Source of the DNA: Roseburia intestinalis L1-82
GTDB taxonomy: Bacteria > Bacillota > Clostridia > Lachnospirales > Lachnospiraceae
NCBI RefSeq assembly: GCF_900537995.1
Contig: NZ_LR027880.1
Span: forward strand, 3,294,001 to 3,358,000
Reading direction: 5' to 3'
Length of the DNA stretch: 64,000 nt
This document shows, in pieces, positions 18,051 through 26,313 of the stretch. A model generated the notes under the pieces. The model was not told the origin of the DNA. It ran no database searches and was given only the letters and a program-made list of their open reading frames with translations. The translations under genes were made by a program, and so were the position numbers. Every line of letters starts with the position of its first letter. The stretch's first letter is position 1.

Positions 18051-20438
18051 TTAATTCTCTTTCCATCTAAGTTCGATTGTATCTCCGGTCTTTAAGACTG
18101 CAGAATACGATGCATTCTCACCATTTAAATTGGTAATGATTGCTCTGCCATTTGAGGCAGTAAGATCAAATTCGTAGAAATCAAAAATATCTACAAATAT
18201 ATACTGTGGTTTTCCGGTAAGTTTTACCGGCTGTCCGTTGATGTATACCAGAACCATGCTGCCGTCTTCCTCTGCAGCTGGCGAACTGTTTTCTTCTGCT
18301 GTAACTTTTTTCACTGCTTCAGCCATGCCGTCAGCATTCTCCTCTGTTACATCTGTTTCATCCATGCCTGCTGCATTCTCTCCTGCAACAGATCCATTAA
18401 CGCCTGCTGTACTGTCTGTAATCGTTTTGCTCTCCTCTACCGTAGCGGCATCATCTGTAACTGCAGAATCCTTTTCTTTTGCGCCCGCATTGCCGGCATC
18501 GTCTGTATCCTCCGCAGTCACAGCATTGTGTACTTCAGGATTCTGAACTTCTGCGCCATCTGCCTCTGCGCTCATTTCCGTGTCCACAATATCCGGTATC
18601 TCTTCTTCCTTATATTCCCCGACAGTCGGTGTTTGAACTTCTTCCTGCTCTACCGGCTGAAAGGACGGTTTGCCATAGGAACGCACTGTCCACTCGATTG
18701 TAAAGTTTTCATAGATCAGTGAGTCGAGCGTTGCACGACGGTTGTTTACCAGAATCACATGCTCCACATTCACTTCCACATCCATAAATTCTGCAAGCTG
18801 GCCTACTGTGTAAAAGCTTCTTGTTTCTACCTGGTCTCCCTCCTGGATCTGGTAGGAAGGAAACTCTAATTTACCGTTGACCTCTAAGAATTTCGGGCAT
18901 CTTATAATATTTCCATTAACCACAAAGGCTACGGAATCTGTCGTATATTCCTCTAACTGATCTAATGTGCAGGTTGCCGGCTTGCCAGCCGTAGATGGCT
19001 CAATGATAATCTCACAATTCGGCTCTAATGCCGCATTGAGATTTGTTGGTCTGTCATTCATATAAACTGCTGCTGACTCTCCCTGCTCTCCACGAATGAT
19101 ACGTTTTGCTCCATTTACAAAAAATGTAAGTTCCGGTCCACGTTTCGGGAAAAGATCCTCATTCGGAAAACCTGCCTGCAATGCGGCATCCACGATCGTT
19201 AATCCATCATTATCATATAATTTGAGGCGCTCTCCATTGAAACGCACCATAATAAATCCGTTTCTCTGTTCATAATAATTCAGACAGATTCCAATCGGCG
19301 TAACAAGCAATGGATCCTTCTTGATATCCTGCTGTTCAAATACCACTTCCTGCAGTACTTCTTCACCACGCAGTGCCACTCGTACGTCCGGAAGATCTAA
19401 TTTCTCTGCAAGCATTTTCGTATAACCATGGATCTTACCGCCACCGCCAACGATAAATGCTGCGCTGACAGTCTGGTCGCCATTCAATTCTTTGATTTTC
19501 GCAGCTACCGCAGTCGTCATCTCATCCACTACCGGCGCAGTCAGTTCCCACACTTCTTTTGCCGGAATCTTATGCTCGATCAGCATGATATCTTTATAAG
19601 TGATCTCCTCTTCTGTTGTACTCTGCAGCTTGATATATTCAGCCGTTTTAAAATCAACCAGATAATTCTGCACGATCAGTTCCGTTAATTCATCTCCAGC
19701 AAGAGGGATCATACCATAGGCAATGATGCTTCCGTCTTTGGTGATGGAAATATCGGATGTTCCCGCTCCGATATCGACTAAAGCGATATTCAGCAGACGA
19801 TAACTTTCCGGAATTGCGACGTTGATCGCCGCAATAGGCTCCAATGTCAGATTCGCCACTTCAAGCCCGGCCTGATTTACGGCTGCATAAAGTCCATCCA
19901 CAACATCCTCCGGTAAAAACGTTACGATGATATCTTCACCAATACGGTCTGCCTTGTGGGATTCAATATTAGAAAACGGTTCATCATTCAAGAAATATTT
20001 GACTACAGAATAACCAACACAGTAAAACTTATAGTTGGTATCATTCATTTCCTGTAAAATTTTCTGCGCTTTCTCAATTCCAAGCAGATCCAGTGTATGA
20101 ATGTCTTCCCCGGTAACTACGCTCTCCTCTGGATAATCGTAACTGATACTCGTTGTAACTGTCTTAAGCACACGGCCTGCGGCAGCGATACATACCTCCG
20201 TCAGCGTTTTTCCGATCTGTTTTTCCAGCTGTTCTTTTACTTTTCTTATCGTCCCTGATACACGCCCTATATCGTGGATCTGTCCATCTAACATTGCTCT
20301 CGTATCATGCTGCATGATATACTGAGCAGTAACGATAAACTGATCTTCGGTACGGTAACCTACCGTTCCTACCACATTTCTCGTTCCAATATCAAGTCCG
20401 AACACCAATGGCTGTTCCATGTCTTTTCCGTCGCTCAT
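18051..20438 (-). CDS. Long FtsA-like (actin-fold, SHS2) protein with C-terminal extension
   Basis: 795 aa. Residues about 1-390 form an actin-like ATPase of the FtsA/PilM type: LVFGLDIGTRNVVGTVG (phosphate 1), an SHS2-like insertion around 80-190, LVDIGAGTSDISI (phosphate 2) and AFIVGGGGKIHG (adenosine motif). After it come beta-rich segments (about 400-610), an acidic low-complexity tract rich in E, A, D, T and V (about 620-725) and a compact last domain starting MVLVYINGQPVKLTG. True FtsA is about 420 aa with a membrane-targeting amphipathic tail, which I do not see. Start: AGGAG nine bases upstream. The role in division or assembly is inferred only from the fold. Confidence 0.8.
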   Translation of the reverse strand: MSDGKDMEQPLVFGLDIGTRNVVGTVGYRTEDQFIVTAQYIMQHDTRAMLDGQIHDIGRVSGTIRKVKEQLEKQIGKTLTEVCIAAAGRVLKTVTTSISYDYPEESVVTGEDIHTLDLLGIEKAQKILQEMNDTNYKFYCVGYSVVKYFLNDEPFSNIESHKADRIGEDIIVTFLPEDVVDGLYAAVNQAGLEVANLTLEPIAAINVAIPESYRLLNIALVDIGAGTSDISITKDGSIIAYGMIPLAGDELTELIVQNYLVDFKTAEYIKLQSTTEEEITYKDIMLIEHKIPAKEVWELTAPVVDEMTTAVAAKIKELNGDQTVSAAFIVGGGGKIHGYTKMLAEKLDLPDVRVALRGEEVLQEVVFEQQDIKKDPLLVTPIGICLNYYEQRNGFIMVRFNGERLKLYDNDGLTIVDAALQAGFPNEDLFPKRGPELTFFVNGAKRIIRGEQGESAAVYMNDRPTNLNAALEPNCEIIIEPSTAGKPATCTLDQLEEYTTDSVAFVVNGNIIRCPKFLEVNGKLEFPSYQIQEGDQVETRSFYTVGQLAEFMDVEVNVEHVILVNNRRATLDSLIYENFTIEWTVRSYGKPSFQPVEQEEVQTPTVGEYKEEEIPDIVDTEMSAEADGAEVQNPEVHNAVTAEDTDDAGNAGAKEKDSAVTDDAATVEESKTITDSTAGVNGSVAGENAAGMDETDVTEENADGMAEAVKKVTAEENSSPAAEEDGSMVLVYINGQPVKLTGKPQYIFVDIFDFYEFDLTASNGRAIITNLNGENASYSAVLKTGDTIELRWKEN

Positions 20439-20450
20439 CTGCAGTATCTC

Positions 20451-21056
20451 CTACTCATTTTCCATATTTGTGATTGCCAAATCAATCTGCCTTATGGCAT
20501 CTTCCACCGTTCCATTATTATCGATCACCACTTTACAGTATTTCCGGTAAACCGCTTCCTGTAACTGACTGTCAAAAATCTGCTGTACTTTCTCCGGGGA
20601 ATATCCGCGCGATCTCATAAGTCGTTCTTTTCTTATATCCTCTCTGGTATAAATATACCAAAGTTCGTCACAAATTTCATCATAATGTTCTTCAATCAGC
20701 AATGCTGCCTCTAAAACCAGAATTTTCAGCACTCCATTTTCCCGCTCTGTATCCGCAACAGTTCTGATATATTTCTTGACTGCCGGATGTACGATTCCGT
20801 TTAATGCATCCCGTTTTTTTTCATCTGAAAAGATGACTGTTGCTAACTTTTTCCGGTCAAACGAACCATCTTCATTCCAGATATCCTCATCCGAAAACAT
20901 GTCTTTTAATTTCTGATAACATTCTGTCCCGGGCAGCATCAGCTCATGCGCGATTTCATCCGCCAACATGACTTTTACACCATCTTTTGTTTCAAGATAA
21001 TGAAGTATTTCTGATTTTCCCGCACCGACGCCGCCGGTAATTCCGATAAATTTCAT
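20451..21056 (-). CDS. coaE: Dephospho-CoA kinase
   Basis: Final step of coenzyme A synthesis: ATP-dependent 3'-phosphorylation of dephospho-CoA. 201 aa from MKFIGITGGVGAGKSE, where the P-loop GGVGAGKS is residues 8-15. The family blocks LADEIAHELM and IVHPAVKKYI follow. The frame is open far upstream into the polA end, but homology begins at MKFIG and GGGGAG lies about ten bases before it; a start three codons earlier is possible. It is followed by the FtsA-like gene after 12 bp. Confidence 0.95.
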   Translation of the reverse strand: MKFIGITGGVGAGKSEILHYLETKDGVKVMLADEIAHELMLPGTECYQKLKDMFSDEDIWNEDGSFDRKKLATVIFSDEKKRDALNGIVHPAVKKYIRTVADTERENGVLKILVLEAALLIEEHYDEICDELWYIYTREDIRKERLMRSRGYSPEKVQQIFDSQLQEAVYRKYCKVVIDNNGTVEDAIRQIDLAITNMENE

Positions 21057-21147
21057 CCGTTCCATGCTCCCCGCATCCATTTTTTCTCTCGTACCATCCG
21101 GACATATGCAGTCCAACGCATCATCCCTCATAAATGATGACAGATCT

Positions 21148-23928
21148 TTATTTTGCCTCATACCAGTTTTTGCCGACATGTGCATCAATTTCAAGTGTAA
21201 CCGCAAGATCTGCCGCTCCATGCATCTCTTCCTCGAGAATCTTTCGAACCGCATCCTCTTCTTCGATCGCCGTCTCCACTAAAAGCTCATCATGCACGGT
21301 TAAGATCAGGCGTGACTTTAGATTTTCTTTTAACAGTCTGTCATGCACGCGTATCATTGCGATCTTGATGATATCTGCCGCAGTTCCCTGAATCGGTGAG
21401 TTCATGGCAACACGTTCTCCAAAGGAACGCTGCATAAAATTGCTGCTTGAAAGTTCCGGTACCGGACGTCTTCTTCCAAACATCGTCGTTACATAGCCTT
21501 TTTCTTTTGCCTCTGCCACAAGCCCATCTAAAAACGTCTTGATCTTTGGATAAGTTTCAAAGTACCGTTCAATATACTCTGCAGCTTCTTTTTTGCTGAT
21601 GCTTAGATCCTGGCTCAGTCCAAACGAACTGATTCCATATACAATCCCGAAATTGACTGCCTTGGCATTGCGTCGCTGCAGGTCTGTCACTTCATCAAAT
21701 GGAATGTGAAATACCTGGGACGCCGTGATCCTGTGGATATCCTGTGCTTCCCGGTATGCCTCGATCAGCTTTTCATCCCCGGACATATGTGCTAAAACAC
21801 GAAGCTCAATCTGGGAATAATCGGCATCCATAAACTCAAATCCCTCTTTTGGCACAAATGCCTTGCGGATCAGTCTGCCAAGTTCGATCCTCATCGGGAT
21901 ATTCTGCAGGTTTGGCTCCGTGCTGCTTAAACGCCCGGTAGCTGTGATCGTCTGATTAAAACTGGTGTGGATCCTGCCATCTTTAGCGATATAGTTTACC
22001 AATCCGTCCGCATAAGTGGACTTTAACTTGGTAAGCTGACGATACTCTAAAATATCAGAAACGATCGGATATTCCGGTGCAAGGCGGTCTAACACATCCG
22101 CCGCCGTGGAATAACCGGTCTTTGTTTTCTTTCCATACGGCATGGACAATTTTTCAAATAGGATCACTCCGAGCTGTTTTGGAGAATTGATATTAAACTC
22201 TTCTCCCGCTTCCTCATAGATCTGCTTTTCCAGTTCAGCGATACGCACTGCAAGTTTGTCCCCATACTCCGTGAGCGCCTCCCTGCACGCAATGATACCC
22301 TCATTTTCCATATCGGCAAGAGTAAATACGAGCGGCATCTCGATTTCCGTAAACAGATGATCCATGCCCTCTTCCTTTAAGTCTGTCTCCAGCGTCTTTT
22401 TCGATGCCTGTGCCACATATGCCATATAGCATACATAATTTAAAAATGCTTCCGGTGCATCTTTCATTGCCTGCTCTATGGTCAGTTTTCCAAGAAGATC
22501 TGCCTTTGACGGTATCATCTGTCCCATATAGTCTTTTGCAATATCCTCATATGGATACTCATTTTTCAGCGGATTCAGAAGATATGCTGCAAGCACACCG
22601 TCAAAAAGATTCGACAGGCCAATATTGCCGTTTACCTGTCGCTCCAGTAAGCCAAGCGCCGCAAGCTGCGGTTTTAAATCCAGTGTCGCATAGGACGCAG
22701 CCTCACTTGCGGTAAACATGGAAAGAATCTGCTTTGCCGGAAGATTTTCCCCTGCTTTTATGAAAAAGGTTTCTTCCTCTCCAGTTGAAATGGCAGCTCC
22801 AAGGCAGCACTCCACTGCATCATTTTCTGCACTTTCTACGATGCCGGACGGCTCACTGTCTGCCCCCGGCATATCTCCTGCCGCAAACAGATTCATCTGC
22901 CCGTCTGCTTCCTCGTGGCTATCCCTCTTTTTATCTCCGAAAACAATATAAAAACCACAGTCTTTTCCGCGCAGCTTTGCAAATACTTTCTCTGCCTCCT
23001 TACGGTCTTCCACAAGTTTAAAATGTTCTGCCGCCTGATTTTTTGGAGTTTCCACCGCAAAACGATTCAAAAGATTTTTAAACTCTAACCGTTTGCAGAG
23101 CAGGTATGCCTCCTCCGTGTACAGGCTGGAAATACCATTAAGTTTTGCACCGGAAAGATCATAATCAATGTCCGCATGGATCTCGATCGTCGCAAGCGTC
23201 TTACTCATCTGTGCCAGGTCATAATACTCTTTTAAATTTTTGCTCGCACGCGGTGGCTTTAATTCGTCCACATGCGCATAGGCATTTTCAACACTTCCAT
23301 ACTGCGCAATGATCGCTGTTGCCGTCTTTTCACCAATTCCAGGCACCCCAGGAATATTGTCTGCCGTATCGCCCATCAGCGCCTTGACATCAATAAACTC
23401 TATCGGCGTAACCTGATATTTTTCCTGTACCTCAGCGGCATTGTAATCCTCGATCTCCGTGCCTGTGCGCTTTGTTTTCGGGATACGGATCTTAATATGA
23501 TCCGTTGCAAGCTGTAAGAGGTCACGGTCACCGGATACCACTGAAACTGTCAGCCCTTTTTGTTCACTCTGTTTTGCAATGGTTCCAAGCAGATCATCCG
23601 CCTCATAGCCGCCTTTTTCGATCGTGGTAACTCCCATCGCTTTTAACATCTCTTTCATGAGCGGAACCTGTTCCCGCAGTTCCTGTGCCATCGGTTTTCT
23701 CGTGCCTTTGTATTCTGCGAACATTTTGTGGCGGAAAGTCGGTTCTGACACATCAAATGCAACCGTAAGATAATCCGGCTGCTCTTCCTCTAAAATCTTG
23801 AACATAATGTTTAAAAAACCATAGACCGCATTCGTGTGTAATCCTTCCGAATTTGTCAAATCCGGGATTCCGAAAAATGCCCTGTTCAAAATACTGTGTC
23901 CATCTATCAATACCAGCTTTTCGCCCAT
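21148..23928 (-). CDS. polA: DNA polymerase I, probably without proofreading
   Basis: About 926 aa. The N-terminal 5'-3' exonuclease is intact (LVLIDGHSILNRAF, GYEADDLLGT, GDRDLLQLA, GVPGIGEKTA). The middle domain, about residues 300-500, lacks the DxE exonuclease motif of proofreading enzymes: the expected position reads FYIVFGD, and an Asp/Glu-rich loop is inserted. The polymerase domain has motif A DADYSQIELRVLAH, motif B RRNAKAVNFGIVYGIS and motif C VHDELLVE. It is used in repair and Okazaki fragment maturation. A start four codons upstream (ATG after AAAGGA) competes with the one chosen (GGAG six bases before). Confidence 0.96.
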   Translation of the reverse strand: MGEKLVLIDGHSILNRAFFGIPDLTNSEGLHTNAVYGFLNIMFKILEEEQPDYLTVAFDVSEPTFRHKMFAEYKGTRKPMAQELREQVPLMKEMLKAMGVTTIEKGGYEADDLLGTIAKQSEQKGLTVSVVSGDRDLLQLATDHIKIRIPKTKRTGTEIEDYNAAEVQEKYQVTPIEFIDVKALMGDTADNIPGVPGIGEKTATAIIAQYGSVENAYAHVDELKPPRASKNLKEYYDLAQMSKTLATIEIHADIDYDLSGAKLNGISSLYTEEAYLLCKRLEFKNLLNRFAVETPKNQAAEHFKLVEDRKEAEKVFAKLRGKDCGFYIVFGDKKRDSHEEADGQMNLFAAGDMPGADSEPSGIVESAENDAVECCLGAAISTGEEETFFIKAGENLPAKQILSMFTASEAASYATLDLKPQLAALGLLERQVNGNIGLSNLFDGVLAAYLLNPLKNEYPYEDIAKDYMGQMIPSKADLLGKLTIEQAMKDAPEAFLNYVCYMAYVAQASKKTLETDLKEEGMDHLFTEIEMPLVFTLADMENEGIIACREALTEYGDKLAVRIAELEKQIYEEAGEEFNINSPKQLGVILFEKLSMPYGKKTKTGYSTAADVLDRLAPEYPIVSDILEYRQLTKLKSTYADGLVNYIAKDGRIHTSFNQTITATGRLSSTEPNLQNIPMRIELGRLIRKAFVPKEGFEFMDADYSQIELRVLAHMSGDEKLIEAYREAQDIHRITASQVFHIPFDEVTDLQRRNAKAVNFGIVYGISSFGLSQDLSISKKEAAEYIERYFETYPKIKTFLDGLVAEAKEKGYVTTMFGRRRPVPELSSSNFMQRSFGERVAMNSPIQGTAADIIKIAMIRVHDRLLKENLKSRLILTVHDELLVETAIEEEDAVRKILEEEMHGAADLAVTLEIDAHVGKNWYEAK

Positions 23929-23949
23929 TGTTCTCTCCATTCTTGTCCT

Positions 23950-25740
23950 TTAGATCGCTCTTGTGTAGCGTTTCAGCCACTCATTTTCCTCCGCTGTCAT
24001 ATACGGGGAAATGGTATCATATACCATCTTGTGATAATCGTTTAACATCTTTTTCTCACGTGCACTTAATAGATCCGGGTCAATCGCATCGAGATCGATC
24101 GGTGCATAGGTGATATTCTCAAACTCCATGAACTGTCCATACTCATTTTTCTCAGCTTTATGGCATACCAGCTCATTTTCGGTACGGATACCGTATTTAC
24201 CCTCTAAATAAACGCCCGGCTCGTCGGTCGTGATCATGCCCTCTTCTAAGACACCGTTGTCATGGCGCTCCGGTACGACTCTCCAACGGAAACCATTCGG
24301 TCCCTCATGTACATTTAACACATAACCAACCCCGTGTCCGGTGCCGCATTTATAGTCAATGCCCATCTCCCAGAGTGGACCGCGGGATAAAATATCCAGG
24401 TTCAAACCGGTACATCCATATAAAAACTTCGCATGCGCAAGGTTCATATTCGAACGGCAGACGGTCGTAAAGTGCAGACGCATCTCATCTGTGATCGGGC
24501 CAAGTGCCATGGTTCTTGTGATGTCTGTGGTTCCCTCAAAGTAATGTCCGCCGGAATCCACAAGTAAAAATCCCTCCGGTTTTAACTCAGCGTCTGACTC
24601 CGGTGTTGCAGCATAATGCATCATCGCCGCATTAGCTCCGTAAGCACAGATCGTGTTGAAACTTAACTCAATAAAGTTATCCTGCTCTCTTCTTCTCGCC
24701 TCAAGATAGTCAGAAGCAGAGATCTCCGTCATCGGGATCTTTCCGATATTGGTCTTGAGCCAGTACATAAATTTGGTAAAGGCAACACCGTCTTTTACAT
24801 GTGCAGCTCTGGTGTTGTCTACCTCCGTCTTATTTTTTACAGCTTTCATAAGTTCCGTCGGGTTTGGTTTGTCCACAACTTTGATTGCTTTATCAAGACT
24901 GTTCACGATACGGTAGTTGACCGTCCCGCGGTTCATCAGCACGACTGCGTCTGCCGGAATCTCCGGTACATAATCGTAGATCGCATCATACGGCTTTGTC
25001 GTGATATGGTTTTCCTCCAGGTAAGCACGGATTTTATCATCCACTACTTCCTCCTGTAAAAACCAGATACACTCTGTCTCGTTCAGCACAAGATAGGATA
25101 ATACGACCGGCACATAATCAATATCGTTGCCGCGGATATTTAAAAGCCATGCGATATCGTAAAGAGATGTCAGAATATGAACATCTGCACCGTTCTCCTT
25201 CATAGCTTTCCTAAGATCTCCGATCTTATCCGCAGTACTCTTTCCGGAATATTTTTCCTCCAAAATAAATAAAGGCTGTTTGGACAATGCCGGACGATCC
25301 TCCCAGATCAGATCGATCAGGTCTTCTGTCACATGCATGGACACATTTTTTTCTGCTGCAATCTTTTCCAGTCTGCCGCCCCAGGTACCGTTTACAACAC
25401 GTCCGTCAAATCCGAGACATCCGCCCTCTTTTAATCGATCCTTTACAAATTCATCGACTGTCGGCACGCCCTCTTCGCCCATGCGGTAGAGTGTGACTGT
25501 GCTGTCTTTCAGCTGATTCTCTGCCTGTACAAAATAGCGTCCGTCCGTCCAGAGCCCTGCCTCATCCAAAGTGATAACGGCAGTTCCCGCAGAACCGGTA
25601 AATCCGGTAATAAACTTTCTCGCCTTAAAATGATCTCCTACATATTCTGATTCGTGAAAATCAGCAGTCGGCACAACGTATACCGTGATGCCTCTCTTTT
25701 CCATCTCCGCACGCAGTGCCTTTAATCTTTCCTGTATCAT
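23950..25740 (-). CDS. Aminopeptidase P family protein (Xaa-Pro aminopeptidase, M24B)
   Basis: 596 aa, the long three-domain form: two creatinase-like N-terminal domains (about 1-160 and 165-300), then a pita-bread peptidase and a C-terminal cap. Metal ligands are visible as LVDSGGHYFEGTTDITRT (two Asp), GTGHGVGY...HEGP (His) and TDEPGVY...RTENE (two Glu). It removes N-terminal residues ahead of proline. It is probably co-transcribed with polA, whose start lies about 10-20 bp downstream of its stop. Confidence 0.93.
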   Translation of the reverse strand: MIQERLKALRAEMEKRGITVYVVPTADFHESEYVGDHFKARKFITGFTGSAGTAVITLDEAGLWTDGRYFVQAENQLKDSTVTLYRMGEEGVPTVDEFVKDRLKEGGCLGFDGRVVNGTWGGRLEKIAAEKNVSMHVTEDLIDLIWEDRPALSKQPLFILEEKYSGKSTADKIGDLRKAMKENGADVHILTSLYDIAWLLNIRGNDIDYVPVVLSYLVLNETECIWFLQEEVVDDKIRAYLEENHITTKPYDAIYDYVPEIPADAVVLMNRGTVNYRIVNSLDKAIKVVDKPNPTELMKAVKNKTEVDNTRAAHVKDGVAFTKFMYWLKTNIGKIPMTEISASDYLEARRREQDNFIELSFNTICAYGANAAMMHYAATPESDAELKPEGFLLVDSGGHYFEGTTDITRTMALGPITDEMRLHFTTVCRSNMNLAHAKFLYGCTGLNLDILSRGPLWEMGIDYKCGTGHGVGYVLNVHEGPNGFRWRVVPERHDNGVLEEGMITTDEPGVYLEGKYGIRTENELVCHKAEKNEYGQFMEFENITYAPIDLDAIDPDLLSAREKKMLNDYHKMVYDTISPYMTAEENEWLKRYTRAI

Positions 25741-25787
25741 TCTTTTATTTCCTCTTTCTTATATATTTCTAATATCACACCCGTTTG

Positions 25788-26249
25788 TCAGGCATCCGTA
25801 TACTCAAAGAACTTCGTATCGATCTCCGGGTAAGAACGTTTCAATGAGATCGGTCTTCCGGAACGGTTCAAAAAGCAATGGGAACTCTTTCCGGTCGTGC
25901 GGAGTTCTCCGGTCTCCTTGTCTGTCATCCGGTATTCCACATCCATCTTGATACCATTATAGCGTGTGATCTTCGTCTCGATCACGACCGTATCATCAAA
26001 ATGTACCATACTGTGATACTCGCAGGATACAGAGAGCACCGGACTGATAATCTCCATCTCCTCCATCTGTTTATAGCTGAGTCCGATCTGATCCATCAGA
26101 TCCATCCTCGCTTCTTCCATCCATTTGATATAATTTGAATGATGGATGATTCCCATCTGGTCCGTCTCATAATATTTTGCATGATGCTCATATGGGCGGA
26201 TTTTGATTTCATCGGCATTTTCATTATAAATTTCTATCTCTTTGTCTGA
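25788..26249 (-). CDS. Acyl-CoA thioesterase, 4HBT/YbgC type
   Basis: 153-aa hot-dog-fold thioesterase. The active-site stretch YYETDQMGIIHHSNYIKWMEEARMD, with the catalytic Asp in TDQMG, is typical of the 4-hydroxybenzoyl-CoA thioesterase/YbgC group. Substrate is unknown. The best ATG has AAAGG 11 bases upstream, so the start is somewhat uncertain; in-frame TTG and GTG codons a few residues earlier have poor sites. It lies about 47 bp before the aminopeptidase start in the same direction. Confidence 0.85.
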   Translation of the reverse strand, partial: SDKEIEIYNENADEIKIRPYEHHAKYYETDQMGIIHHSNYIKWMEEARMDLMDQIGLSYKQMEEMEIISPVLSVSCEYHSMVHFDDTVVIETKITRYNGIKMDVEYRMTDKETGELRTTGKSSHCFLNRSGRPISLKRSYPEIDTKFFEYTDA

Positions 26250-26313
26250 CATATAAATCACTACCTTTCTCAAACTCCTCCAACGTATAGTATCTCACAG
26301 AAACGTTTTAATT

